From DASXZH01 sp036502005 (lineage in GTDB: Bacteria; Armatimonadota; Fimbriimonadia; Fimbriimonadales; Fimbriimonadaceae): 64,000 bases of DNA. Within the stretch, counting starts at the first letter, position 1; each line of letters starts with the position of its first letter. The notes below the pieces were generated by a model, which saw only the letters and a list, made by a program, of their open reading frames with translations, had not been told where the DNA came from and did not search any database. The position numbers were made by a program, and so were the translations under genes. The stretch spans positions 1 through 64,000 of the forward strand of contig DASXZH010000076.1 in NCBI GenBank assembly GCA_036502005.1. The letters run 5' to 3'. Below are positions 1 to 10,400 of this stretch, in pieces.

Positions 1-250
1 AGGTGCCGATGTTGAGATCTGTTGCGGCGCCTTCTCGCCAATACGCGGCATGCAAATTGCCGCTGACCTGGATTGATCCAACGATTGTTAGCCCATCTTT
101 GGAGAGAGCGGAGGCCGTAAATCCCCCCAACCCCGTGAAGGCATTTTGGGCCGAAGCGAGAGTGGCTAGGCTTAATATTAGACAAAGGACTAAAAATCGT
201 TGCGATATCCGTGTTCCGGCGCTTTCTAAGTTGTAAAAAAAAGATTGCAT
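1..250 (-). CDS. Secreted HAF-like repeat protein, N-terminal fragment (runs off the window)
   Basis: A minus-strand reading frame opens at ATG 248-250 and stays open to base 1, so the gene continues outside the window. The first ~35 residues form a signal peptide: a charged stretch, then a hydrophobic core (FLVLCLILSLATLASAQ) ending in an ASA-Q cleavage site. The mature part starts FTGLGGFTASALSKDG and continues with TIVGS and AAYWREG. This matches the pattern of the HAF extracellular repeat (a G-L-G motif, S-x-DG-x-x-IVG and A-x-W). It is probably a surface or secreted propeller-like protein, in line with the repeat proteins that follow on the same strand. Function unknown. The reading frame is clear; the family call is by motif only. 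Confidence 0.7.
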   Translation of the reverse strand, partial: MQSFFYNLESAGTRISQRFLVLCLILSLATLASAQNAFTGLGGFTASALSKDGLTIVGSIQVSGNLHAAYWREGAATDLNIGT

Positions 251-358
251 AGAGTGAAGACCTAAGAGTCCCGTAAACCTTTAATATAACACAGCTTTTT
301 CTAATGTTCTGTGACTTATTTGACTAAACCAATCCGCCCATCGGGCACGCCCAGTGTT

Positions 359-1780
359 TTAAGGGGTCACGGTTAGTGTTCGCGTTAATGTTACGGCTCC
401 CAATTTTGCAGTCAGCGTGACTTGGGTGCTAGCCGAGACCTTTGAAGTGGTGACTGGAAATGCGAAGGCAGACTGCCCAGCGGGTACAACGACGCTGGCC
501 GGCAGCTTCACCTCCTGGCTGCTACTGCTCAAGTTTACGATTACGCCTCCAATGGGTGCCACTCCCGTCAAATAAACAGCCACGTTCATCCCCGTTCCAC
601 CTTTGAGAGTTGCGCTGGTCAGTCTCAAAAGAGAAAGTGATGGCGCATTTACGTTGAGAATTCCTGATTTTGAGACACCGCTGGAGGTAGCCGTTATCGT
701 AACGGCGATATTGGACGGGATAGGATTTGTTGTCACGGTGAAGGAGGCTGAACCGGTGCCGGCTAATACCTTAACCGAGGTAGGAACGGTTGCGGCGGCA
801 TTGTTCGAAAGGAGATTTACAATGTTGCCGCTGGGGCCGGCTTTTCCGTTCAGAGTAAGGGTCACGGAGCTGTTCAATCCGCCGATCACTGTTGCCGGCG
901 TCGCCGTCAACGCACTAACGGTAGCGGGGACGACGGTGAGCGTTGATTGAAGAGTCGGATGGACACCATCTGAAGCGGTTAGGGTTACCGGAGTCGAGGT
1001 CGACACGGCAAGTGTGTTGATTGTAAAGTTAATGGCGTTAGACCTCGATGGGATCGAAACACTGGCCGGCACCGCCGCATTTGTGCTGTCGCTCGCAAGG
1101 GTAATGGTCGTGCCGGAAGGACCGGCAACTCCATTAAGATATACCGCTCCCTTCTCACTTGTTCCTCCAAGTATGGAAGCGGTTGTGAGCCTAAGCGCGC
1201 TAAGAGCGGCGGGCAAAAGTTCAACTGTAGTTTGCAGTGTTTGCCCGTTGCAACTAGCCGTTACCCTGACGTATGAAATCATTGAAACGGGTGCGGTGCT
1301 AACGCTAAACGTCGCTTTATTCGTGTCCGGTTGCACCTTAACCGAGGCAGGAACCAAGCCAAGCGAACTGTTAACCGAGAGAGATACCAAGTCTCCCGGG
1401 CTGCCCGCATTAACCGCAAAGGTAGCCGTGCCTAGAATCGGCGAACCCCCCACCACTGCGTTTGCCGAAGTAGACAAACCGACTAAACCGCCGGACCCTA
1501 ATGCGTACAAGCTCCTGTCGTTCGAGCCGAAATAGATGGTTCCATCCGCTGCTATGGCGGGCGAAGATTGAACGGCACTACCGGCTTTGTAGAGCCACTT
1601 CGTTGATCCGTCAGCGCTATTAATAGCGTAAAGGTTATTTCCAGCCCCAACATAAACGGTTCCATCGGAAGAAACGGACGGTGAAGAGACTACGGCATTA
1701 CCTAACCCGATTGTCCAGTTAACGGCAAGCGTGGAGGCATCCAATGCGTGCAAATAATTATCGGCATCGCCAATGTACAC
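359..1780 (-). CDS. C-terminal part of the frame-broken GH25/propeller protein: last propeller blades and four Ig-like repeats
   Basis: The 473-residue frame has only a weak GTG start (VYIGDADNYL) in the middle of a propeller blade and no signal peptide. Residues 1-95 are two PQQ-like blades (YIGDxxNYLHALD, VYVGAGNNLYAI, IYFGSNDRSLYAL). Residues 95-473 are four ~93-residue Ig-like repeats, each with a xTSATLxGG...VAVYLNG...VPASVVVPAG...VTLTA pattern, ending TLTVTP. The frame is open upstream to about 1836 and reads LNKKASIGPLPSSAAIFNGS, which is blade sequence. It therefore looks like the continuation of the 1833-3365 gene after a single-base frame break. The Ig-like repeats resemble those of the two neighbouring proteins. 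Function unknown; probably extracellular. Confidence 0.7.
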   Translation of the reverse strand: MYIGDADNYLHALDASTLAVNWTIGLGNAVVSSPSVSSDGTVYVGAGNNLYAINSADGSTKWLYKAGSAVQSSPAIAADGTIYFGSNDRSLYALGSGGLVGLSTSANAVVGGSPILGTATFAVNAGSPGDLVSLSVNSSLGLVPASVKVQPDTNKATFSVSTAPVSMISYVRVTASCNGQTLQTTVELLPAALSALRLTTASILGGTSEKGAVYLNGVAGPSGTTITLASDSTNAAVPASVSIPSRSNAINFTINTLAVSTSTPVTLTASDGVHPTLQSTLTVVPATVSALTATPATVIGGLNSSVTLTLNGKAGPSGNIVNLLSNNAAATVPTSVKVLAGTGSASFTVTTNPIPSNIAVTITATSSGVSKSGILNVNAPSLSLLRLTSATLKGGTGMNVAVYLTGVAPIGGVIVNLSSSSQEVKLPASVVVPAGQSAFAFPVTTSKVSASTQVTLTAKLGAVTLTRTLTVTP

Positions 1781-1832
1781 GGATCCGTTAAAAATAGCCG
1801 CGCTAGAAGGCAGAGGGCCAATCGATGCTTTC

Positions 1833-3365
1833 TTATTCAGTTGCGCTGGACCCGTTTAAGGCGTAAAAGTTGCCGGCGTCATCCCCGAAATAAACCGTCC
1901 CATCCAGTCCCACGCAGGCTGATGAATGAATCGGACTTCCAGCGTTGTAAGACCATTTTGCTGCTCCCGTGGCCGGGTTTAGGGCATACATGTAGCCATC
2001 GGCGGAGCCGATGTAAACGGTGCAGTCGGAGCCGAGGGCGGGCGAACCGTCTACCTCGCCATTTGTTTGATAGGTCCAAATTTGGGAGCCCGTCCCTCCG
2101 TTAATCGCGTAAACGTTCTTGTCTTCCGACCCAACGTAGACGGTTCCACCAGGGCTTACTGCGGGCGAAGAATGAACCTGGCCACTCGTCGCAAACGCCC
2201 AGTTCTTGACCCCAGTGAGTTCGTTAACAGAGTAAACGTTTGCATCGTTAGATCCAAAGTAAACCATTCCGTTTTGCCCAAGAGCCGGTGATGAGTAAAC
2301 ATCGCCTCCCGTCGCGTAGCTCCATTTTGGGGCTCCACCCCCAGGGCCGAAAGCGTAAACCGAACCATCAAGCGATCCTACGTAGACGCTGCCGTCGAGG
2401 TCGACAGCCGGAGAAGAATAGATGCCGCCGCCGGCCGTATACGACCATAAGGGATTGCCAGTGGCGCCCGATCCAACGCCCGTGCCCATATTCTGAGAGT
2501 CGCCATGAAATCCGGGCCAAGGGGCAGTCGCATAGTTGTAATAGACGTCGCCGTCCACCGCATCGCTGATTCCTGTCATCGTCTCATTGTCCGAATACTG
2601 CCTAATAGGAACCGTGGGCCATACAGTTGACGGCGGGTTTGCCTGGGAATTGTAATCCCAGTAGGCGAGCCAAAGTGGATACTGGGCTTGGATTACGGGC
2701 GTCCAGTCGTAGTTCTTGGTCAGCGACAAGTTCAGATAGATATAGGACCGAACTCCTAATCTCGCCGCGACATCGTCCATCCATTCTTTGCACCAGGCGA
2801 CCACATCGCCGGTGTAATTCACCTCGTAATCCAAGGCAACAAATTCTCCAGGCTTAAGGTAGCCGATGGCATTGCAAAAGGCGGTGGCTTCTTTTTGTGC
2901 CGTATTCTTGATCGGGTTGGCAAAGTGGTAGAAGCCGACCTTCATGCCCGCCGCTTCCGCACCTGCGCGGTTGGAAGCGAAGTATGAGTCGGTGAAGACG
3001 GTTCCATTTCCGTTGTTCGAACTGCCGACGGTTGTTCGAATAATTGCAAACGAGGCCACCGTGCTGAGTTGGCTGAAGTCGACCGTGCCCTGATAAACAG
3101 AGATGTCGCAGCCCATCAAGTTTGCAACTCCGTCTGTTAGCGGCTGAAACTGATCGCTTTCATAACTATGGGTAGTCCCTAGAAGGCCGGCTCCGCCGGA
3201 ATCGAAGACGAACCCATTGTCAAGTGGCCCCGTACCCTCAAGGAGGGCTCCGGAGGATGCCGTAAATGGCCTGAGGGGTCGCATTTCGCCTGGTTGACCG
3301 GTAGTCACGGCCAATTGAGAATGGGCCAAATTTGCAATGGTAAGAGCTAGCGCAACGAGGTTCAT
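1833..3365 (-). CDS. Secreted GH25 lysozyme-like domain fused to a PQQ-like beta-propeller (frame-broken at its 3' end)
   Basis: Residues 1-17 are a signal peptide (LALTIANLAHSQ). Residues ~84-285 match glycoside hydrolase family 25 (Chalaropsis-type lysozyme): CDISVYQGTVDF at the start, the catalytic D-x-E pair in ALDYEVN, WLAYWDYN, and IRQYSD followed by VDGDVYY. From ~287 a linker with WPGFHGDSQNMGTG, like the WPKFHxNxxNTG of the 3466-7338 protein, opens a propeller of ~38-residue blades (VYVGSxDGxVYAL). The frame stops at TAA 1833-1835 inside a blade (YALNGSSATE), and the next frame continues the blade. The intact gene would span 359-3365 and encode about 1000 residues. Expected activity is cleavage of peptidoglycan glycan strands; a propeller and Ig tail would be for surface display or binding (inference). 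Confidence 0.82.
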   Translation of the reverse strand: MNLVALALTIANLAHSQLAVTTGQPGEMRPLRPFTASSGALLEGTGPLDNGFVFDSGGAGLLGTTHSYESDQFQPLTDGVANLMGCDISVYQGTVDFSQLSTVASFAIIRTTVGSSNNGNGTVFTDSYFASNRAGAEAAGMKVGFYHFANPIKNTAQKEATAFCNAIGYLKPGEFVALDYEVNYTGDVVAWCKEWMDDVAARLGVRSYIYLNLSLTKNYDWTPVIQAQYPLWLAYWDYNSQANPPSTVWPTVPIRQYSDNETMTGISDAVDGDVYYNYATAPWPGFHGDSQNMGTGVGSGATGNPLWSYTAGGGIYSSPAVDLDGSVYVGSLDGSVYAFGPGGGAPKWSYATGGDVYSSPALGQNGMVYFGSNDANVYSVNELTGVKNWAFATSGQVHSSPAVSPGGTVYVGSEDKNVYAINGGTGSQIWTYQTNGEVDGSPALGSDCTVYIGSADGYMYALNPATGAAKWSYNAGSPIHSSACVGLDGTVYFGDDAGNFYALNGSSATE

Positions 3366-3465
3366 ACTTCCCCTTCATCTCCGGCGTCACGGAGATTGAA
3401 CCGATGAGTTAGTTTATAACTTTACTGGAAACGTGACGTTAAGTTTACGTCGGCAATCGGTTTTC

Positions 3466-6400
3466 TTAGGGCGTTAACGTCAACGTCTGCTTCAAAGTCA
3501 CCGGCCCCTTCGTCGCCGTTAGCGTTACTGATGTGTTGGTCGCGACCTTCGTAGATGTGATGGGAAATGCTAGAGCCGTTTGTCCGGCGGGAACGACCAC
3601 GCTGGCAGGTACCTTTACGTTCGCGTTATTGCTGCTGATGGTTACAGTCGCCCCTCCTGGCCCGGCGGGGCCATTTAAGTAAACGGCAACGTTCATTCCG
3701 CTACCACTCTTGAGGGTTGCTGAGGTCAACCTCAAAACGGAAAGAGCGGCTGCCTCTACGGTAAGAGTTCCTGTCTTCGAGACGCCATTTAGCGTGGCCG
3801 TAATGGTAGCAACCGCAGTGGCCGCGACCGGCTTCGTTGTAACTGCAATGACGACGGATGTGTTCCCTGCCAATATTGTTGCTGTACTTGGAGTGACGAC
3901 GTTGGCACTATTTGAGGAGAGCGCCACCAAGCTTCCGCCGGGGCCGGCTTTGCCATTAAGACTAACGGTGATATTGGAACCGACGCCTCCGATAACCGCG
4001 TTTGAAGCAGCGACGACTGCAGACAATGGGGCAGGCGTTAGTGTTAACACCTGCGACAAGGTGATCGGCCCTCTCGTGGCCGTTAGAGTCACATTCGTGT
4101 TGGAAGAAACGGCGGAGGTCGTGATAGGGATCGCTAGAGCGGTTGCCCCCGACGGAACCGAAACACTGGCAGGCAATGTAACGGAGGCGCTGCTACTAGC
4201 AAGGCTTACGCTATCTCCGGAGGGGCCAGCGGCGCCATTCAAATACACCGCTACATTCATTCCCGTTCCTCCCACCAGACTGGCTGAAGCCAGTCTCAAC
4301 TGCGTAAGAGCGGCTGCTTCAAGCGTAAGGGTGCCCGTTTTGGAAGCGCCGTTTAGCGTCGCGGTTAGGGTAACCACCGTAGTCACAGACACTGGCTTGC
4401 TGGAGATTGGGAACGAGATTGATGTTCCCCCCGAAGCGACCATTTCAGTAGAAGGCACTACCACGCTCGGGCTGTTCGAAGAAATCGCAACAGAAGCTCC
4501 ACTCGGGCCTGCCTTAGCGTTAAGGCTAACCGTTGCTTGCGAGCCCGCTCCACCAATTACGGCAGCGGGCAGAGTTGTAAGACTTGAAACTGCTGCGGGG
4601 TTCACCGTTAGAGTCGTGGTCAAGCTTTGTGCGCCCAAAGTCGCGGTTAGCGTCACAACCGTCACCGAGGACACAGGGCTCGTCGTGACGACGGTGTTGT
4701 TCGCGCCCTTGCCGGCGGCTATGCTTATGCTGCTCTCGATTGGGGCGACCGCACTGTTACTCGATAAAGTGACCTGGACGCCACCGCTTGCCGTGTTCCC
4801 GGACAGATTGATCACCGCATCCGTGCTTGCGCCCCCAGTCAGGGTGGTAGGAACCACCTTGAATTGGGAGAGCGTGGGAGCCTGAATGGTTATTTGGGTT
4901 TGCAACGAAAGGCCAGCGTAGGTGGCCGTTAAAACCACGTGCGTATCCGTCGCTATCGGTTTGGACGTAATGTTGAAGGTCGTTGAGGTCAGTCCAGAAG
5001 CTACTGTGGCTGAGGCTGGAACAGCCGCGGCCGCATTCGATGAGCTTAGAGTGACGACATCGCCCGAGGCACCCGCATTACTGGCAAAGGTTAAGGTTCC
5101 TGTTAAGCTATTCCCTCCTACCGCAGATGCGGCCGAGGTAGTGAAAGCGGTCATGCCGCCGGTTCCGAGTGCATACACGCTGTTGTCTCCGGAACCGAAG
5201 TACACCGTTCCGTCCGAGCCAATGGCTGGAGAAGAAGTAACGGCACTGCCAGTCTTAAACGTCCACTTCAGGTTTCCGGTCGCGCCATCAAGGGCATATA
5301 ACTTCCCGTCATCGCAGCCAACGTAGACAGTATCGTCCGAAGAGATGGCAGCCGATGACTCAGTTCCAATAAATAAGGGAAAGTTAAAAGCCCACTTAAA
5401 AGCTCCGGTCGATGAGTTTGTCGCGTAAAAGATGTCGCCGTTGGTCCACCCGCCGGTGCTAGCCCCGACATAGAGTGTTCCGTCGGGCCCGAGGGCAGGA
5501 CTGGCGGAAGTTGATCCCGGCGAGGTGAGCGGCGTAATTAAGGCTCCTGTGGTCCCGTTTAGAGAATAAAAATCACCGTTAGTATCGATCATGTAAACGG
5601 TGCCGTCTGGACCCACCACAGGAGTGGCAATGATTGGAACAATTGAGTCGTAAGTCCACACTAGCGCGCCGGTAGAACTGTTCAGAGCATAAAGTTTAGA
5701 ATCGTCTGCCCCAACATAAAGCATCCCATTTGTCCCCAAAGCCGGACTTGAGGCGACACCAGTTCCCGTTGCATAGGACCACTTCTTAACCCCCGTTTCG
5801 CCATCAATCGCGTAGACGCTCCCGGAGCCCACGTAAACCGTGCCATCGGAACCCACCAAAGGCGAAGAACTGATGCTACCTCCGGTGGCAAAGGACCATT
5901 TCTTAGCCCCGGTAGCAACGTTGATAGCGTACAAGCTTTTGTCCATGGAACCGACATAAACGATCCCATCAGTCCCATCGGTCCCGAGTGCAGGAGAAGA
6001 GCTTATCTGCCCCCCAGTCGCATAGGACCACTTCTTTGCTCCGGTGACGCCATTAAATGCATAGAGGCTGTTGTCGTTCGATCCAACATAGACGGTGCCA
6101 TCCGCCCCCACGGCGGGAGAAGAGTTAACAGGCCCTCCCGTTGCGAAAGACCAAATCTTGTTGCCGGTCGAGCCGGAAGCGACTCCCACTCCCGTGTTCG
6201 CCAGGTTTTGGTGAAATTTGGGCCAAGGCGGATTCCCAAGTGCATAGACCTTGTCGTCTTCGGAGCCAAAGTAGAGGCTTCCATCCGCTTTGATTGCCGG
6301 TGAGGAGGTGACGGCGCCTGAAGTAGCAAACGACCAGACTTCGCTTCCTGCTGCCCCAGTAAGCGCGTAAAGGTTGCCGTCACTGGAACCCACGTAAATC

Positions 6401-7338
6401 GTATTATCTGTCGCGATAGCAGGCGAAGATAGAACGCTCCCTCCGGTTTGAAATGACCAATACTCAACCCCATATGTGCTGCTTAATGCATACACGCTGC
6501 CATCGTTTGAACCCACGTAAAGATTGCCATCCGGACCGAGCGAGGGGGATGATTCGACGACGTCCCCCGTCATAAATTGCCAGGTCGAAATCCCGAATTC
6601 AGGCTCGATCGCGTACACATTGTCGTCATCCGATCCCACATAAATGGTTCCGTCCGGACCAACGCAGGGCGAAGATTTAACCGGGCCGTTTGTTGCGGAC
6701 TTCCACACGCGGCTTCCTGAGCTAGAGACGGCATACACGTTGCCATCATTTGAACCGACGTAAATGGTGCTGCCGTTTACGGCCGGAGAACTTTCTATCG
6801 CGGCGCCAGTTCCAAACAGCCAGTTTTTTGCACCTGTAGTGCCATTTAAGGAATAAAGGCTGCCGTCATCAGACCCGACATAGATCGACCCGTTGCTGCC
6901 AATGGCCGGAGAAGTTTTCACGGCCGCGTTTGTCGCGGTCGACCATATTTTCGTGCCGTTTGAGCCGTTAAGCGCATAGACGCTGCCATCGGATGAGCCA
7001 ACATAGACGGTTCCGTTCTGACTAACGGCAGGGGCGCCCTTGATAGGCCCTCCGGTGAGGTAAGACCATTCCTTCGCACCGTTTACCGGGTTGATCGCAT
7101 ACACGTTGCCATCATCGGACCCCACGTAGATCATTCCGTTTGCAATCACCGGTGAGGAGTTGACTTGATTGCCTGTGGCGAACGTCCATTTTTCAGTGCC
7201 GATGGCTCCCTGTCCTGGCCCCACGCCTGTGTTCAGCGAATTGGCGTGGAACTTCGGCCAGGCCGAGCCCGTTAGGAGCTGCGCGGACGCCGAAGCGGCG
7301 ATAGCAACGACTGCGAGTGTTAATGTAGCTTTGGGCAT
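3466..7338 (-). CDS. Giant secreted protein with two PQQ-like beta-propellers and six Ig-like repeats
   Basis: This 1290-residue protein starts with a signal peptide (LTLAVVAIAASASAQ). Two propeller regions, roughly residues 25-370 and 370-735, each begin with a WPKFHxNxxNTGVG motif and consist of ~38-residue blades of the form W-x-(Y/F)-ATG-x-x-x-SSPAxxxDGTxYVGSxDGxVYALN. These are PQQ-like or outer-membrane-propeller repeats; no cofactor function should be assumed. Six Ig-like repeats of ~93 residues fill 735-1290, ending TLTLTP. There is no obvious sorting signal after the last Ig-like repeat. The last repeat is almost identical in DNA to the end of the next gene upstream. It is the intact relative of the broken gene at 359-3365, without the GH25 domain. 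Role unknown; probably a cell-surface binding or structural protein. Confidence 0.85.
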   Translation of the reverse strand: MPKATLTLAVVAIAASASAQLLTGSAWPKFHANSLNTGVGPGQGAIGTEKWTFATGNQVNSSPVIANGMIYVGSDDGNVYAINPVNGAKEWSYLTGGPIKGAPAVSQNGTVYVGSSDGSVYALNGSNGTKIWSTATNAAVKTSPAIGSNGSIYVGSDDGSLYSLNGTTGAKNWLFGTGAAIESSPAVNGSTIYVGSNDGNVYAVSSSGSRVWKSATNGPVKSSPCVGPDGTIYVGSDDDNVYAIEPEFGISTWQFMTGDVVESSPSLGPDGNLYVGSNDGSVYALSSTYGVEYWSFQTGGSVLSSPAIATDNTIYVGSSDGNLYALTGAAGSEVWSFATSGAVTSSPAIKADGSLYFGSEDDKVYALGNPPWPKFHQNLANTGVGVASGSTGNKIWSFATGGPVNSSPAVGADGTVYVGSNDNSLYAFNGVTGAKKWSYATGGQISSSPALGTDGTDGIVYVGSMDKSLYAINVATGAKKWSFATGGSISSSPLVGSDGTVYVGSGSVYAIDGETGVKKWSYATGTGVASSPALGTNGMLYVGADDSKLYALNSSTGALVWTYDSIVPIIATPVVGPDGTVYMIDTNGDFYSLNGTTGALITPLTSPGSTSASPALGPDGTLYVGASTGGWTNGDIFYATNSSTGAFKWAFNFPLFIGTESSAAISSDDTVYVGCDDGKLYALDGATGNLKWTFKTGSAVTSSPAIGSDGTVYFGSGDNSVYALGTGGMTAFTTSAASAVGGNSLTGTLTFASNAGASGDVVTLSSSNAAAAVPASATVASGLTSTTFNITSKPIATDTHVVLTATYAGLSLQTQITIQAPTLSQFKVVPTTLTGGASTDAVINLSGNTASGGVQVTLSSNSAVAPIESSISIAAGKGANNTVVTTSPVSSVTVVTLTATLGAQSLTTTLTVNPAAVSSLTTLPAAVIGGAGSQATVSLNAKAGPSGASVAISSNSPSVVVPSTEMVASGGTSISFPISSKPVSVTTVVTLTATLNGASKTGTLTLEAAALTQLRLASASLVGGTGMNVAVYLNGAAGPSGDSVSLASSSASVTLPASVSVPSGATALAIPITTSAVSSNTNVTLTATRGPITLSQVLTLTPAPLSAVVAASNAVIGGVGSNITVSLNGKAGPGGSLVALSSNSANVVTPSTATILAGNTSVVIAVTTKPVAATAVATITATLNGVSKTGTLTVEAAALSVLRLTSATLKSGSGMNVAVYLNGPAGPGGATVTISSNNANVKVPASVVVPAGQTALAFPITSTKVATNTSVTLTATKGPVTLKQTLTLTP
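3557..3752. repeat. Copy A of a ~196-bp near-identical repeat (coding for the last Ig-like module)
   Basis: This stretch matches 7522-7717 at a constant offset of 3965 bases with about five mismatches. The flanks on both sides fall off sharply to ordinary paralogue-level similarity. It lies in the last Ig-like repeat of the 3466-7338 gene, in the same orientation as its partner in the GloVer gene. The sharp edges suggest gene conversion or a recent segmental copy. Confidence 0.85.
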
Positions 7339-7430
7339 GTAGTGGTTTCCGCTTTTACACCTCTGTTGAAAAGAGCCGCAGAGAATTAATAAATCGCTTG
7401 AATCAGTTCGAGACTCGTGGCTTTAGTTTA

Positions 7431-10400
7431 CTATGGAGTCAAAGTTATCGTCTTCGATAGAGTGACCGGACCTTTGGTGGCCGTTAGAGTCACGGTTGTG
7501 TTTGCCGCGACTCTGGAGGAAGTGATGGGAAATGCTAGAGCTGTTTGTCCGGCGGGAACGACCACGCTGGCAGGTACCTTTACGTTCGCGTTATTGCTGC
7601 TGATCGTTACAGTCGCCCCTCCTGGCCCGGCGGGGCCATTTAAGTAAACGGCAACGTTCATTCCGCTACCACTCTTGAGGGTTGCTGAGGTCAACCTCAA
7701 TACGGAAAGGGCGGCCGCTTCGACGGTAAGCGTCCCGGTTTTCGTTACGCCATTTAGCGTGGCCGTAATCGTTGCCGTAATAGTCGTGGAGACGGCCTTG
7801 GATGTAACAGGAAAGACAGCACTCGTGCTCCCTACACCGACATTTACACTCGCTGGTATTGATACGCTAGGGCTGCTAGAAACAAGGCTGACAGTCTGTG
7901 TAATGGTATTCGCAAACGTGACAGCAATTGATCCTTTCGATGGTGTTCCGCCAATTACGGCGCCAGGTGCCAAAGTTACATTTGCTAAGGTTGGCGGGCG
8001 AAGTACGAACACCATGCCGCTGTCATTGTCGCCGCCTGAACGAGTTACGACGCCAATGTTGCTTGCAGGATCAAATGCAACTTCACCAACAGGAGCAACT
8101 CCATCTACCTCGGGGTTCCCTTTTAGATCAAAAACAGTTTTCCCAAAATCGTGCAGATCTCGGTAGGTACCCGATTGTGAAATTGTCCAAAGTAGGCCGG
8201 CGCCGTAGGAGCCGCCTGCATTAGGGCCTCCATTTGTTGCAACCCCATACAAATTTCCGAAATTGTCGAGTGCGATGTTTGACGGGAACAATCCATCCGG
8301 TCCGCTAAGGCCGTTTGCGTTGGTGACGATACCGCCAAAGTCATGCAGGTCATGGAAGACCTTAGTCTCCGTGAATTCCCAAACCATGCCATCCCCAAAC
8401 ATTTGGTTGGGATCGAGAGGGCCACCGTACTCCGTGGAGCCGAATATGTTGCCCGCACTATCAACGATAACCTTTAACGGGCCTACTCCATCAGGGCCGA
8501 TTTTGCCGGATGCCTCAGTCACGTTCCCGCCAAAGTCATGCAGGTCGAGATAGGTTCCCTGATTTGTGATTTCCCACAAAATTCCAGATGAGTACATTCC
8601 ATCGTAAAGCTTCGAACCCCCTCCAAAAGTTGTTCCAAAAATGTTTCCGGCGCCGTCGACTGTAACGCCGGCATAGGGGGAAACTCCATCAGGCTGTGAA
8701 TAACCATCAGAATTTAATATAGATCCCCCAAAATCGTGCAAATCGATATATTTGCCTGCGGCTGTAATCTCCCAAACGATTCCACCTGAATCAGCATTTG
8801 AACCATATTTCCCGCCAAAAGAAGTTGTGCCATAAATATTCCCGGCCTTGTCCAAAGTCACCCCGGCGACCGGCAAATTCCCATCCGTAACGGTTTCTTC
8901 CAGAGCGTTCGTAGTTGTGCCACCGAAGTCGTGTAAGTCACTGTATTTGCCAGCTTTAGTGATTACCCAGACGGTGCCACCTTCATAGAGTCCCCCGCCG
9001 CCAGTGACACCATACATGTTGCCTGAATCGCCGAAACACAGCGCCCCTTGTGGCGCTCCGCCATCAAGGCCAAGCTTGCCATTGGTATTTAGCGTCTGGC
9101 CACCAAAATCATGCAAAACGGAATATTGGCCCGAGCTCAAAATTTCCCAAACCGTGCCACCTCCATAGAAACCTCCGCCAGAAGTAGTTCCAAACATATT
9201 GCCGACACCATCGTAAATAGCTGCACCGTTAGAAGCAAAACCGTCTGGCGATGCACCCGCTGTATCCGGAAGCGTCCCTCCAAAGTCATGCAAATCGGTA
9301 TAGATACCAGCCCTCGTCTTTTCCCAAATCATGCCACGAGGTGGGCCGCCATTAAAACCATTCCCCCCTTCCTTGGCGACTCCGTAGATATTTCCTTCGC
9401 TGTCGAGTGACACACCGGTAACAGATACAACTCCATCCTCTCCCGGAAAACCATACGACGTGGCGGCCGTTCCGCCGAAATCGTGGAGGTCCACGTACTG
9501 GCCAGCCGGGGTCAAACCCCAAACCAAGCTCCTCTCTAAGGTCGTTCCGAACAAGTTGCCTCTGCTATCGAATACAACCGGGGCGAATGAAAGTCCACCG
9601 TCGGGACCTGCCGATCCATTGGAGCGGATAATCTTTCCACCAAAATCATGCAAGTCCTTGTACAATCCAGCCTTTGTAAGCTCCCATATTTGTCCCAAGT
9701 TTTGATCCAGGCCGCCCGAAGATGTGGTGCCATACATATTTCCTGCAGAATCAAAGGTCACGCCCGCCTCTGGATTAACCCCATCGTACGCAATCAATCC
9801 ATTGGCGAGTTTCCAACTGCCACCGAAGTCATGCAGGTCCTGATAAAATCCGCCGACGGTGATCTCCCAAATGATGCCCCCATTAACGAACCCGAAACCA
9901 GAGTTTTGACCTCCAGAGGAAGTCGTTCCGTAAAGGTTGCCTGAAGGATCAACGGAAATGACACCAACTGGATTTGCTCCGTCAACCCCTTTTACTCCAG
10001 TAGAAAAAGTCACATTTTTTCCAAAATCGTGAAGGTCTCGGTATTGGCCGGCGTTCGAAAGCTCAAAGGCCATACCTTGCGAAAAAGCGCCTCCTTCGGA
10101 ACACACTCCTAACTTATTTCCATGCGCATCGAGGGCGATGGTCGAAGGCGGCAAAGTTCCATCGGGGCCTTGCTCATTGCTGCTATTTATGGCCGTTCCC
10201 CCGAAATCATGGAGGTCAACGTACTCACCCTGGCTGGTGATTTCCCAAAGGATTCCATCCCCCACACCGAGGGCCCCTTCAGAGCCGCCGTTTTTTGTGG
10301 TTCCAAACAAATCCCCCGAGCTGTCAACAGTCACACCGTTGGGGCCCGTTCCATCAGGGCCACTCGAGCCATCAGCATTATTTACGATCCCTCCAAAGGA

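Noticed and set aside
3710..4885. Long plus-strand open frame antisense to the propeller/Ig gene
   Set aside because: It is a by-product of biased codon use in the repetitive minus-strand gene; it has no start signal, no fold-like composition and mirrors the Ig repeats.
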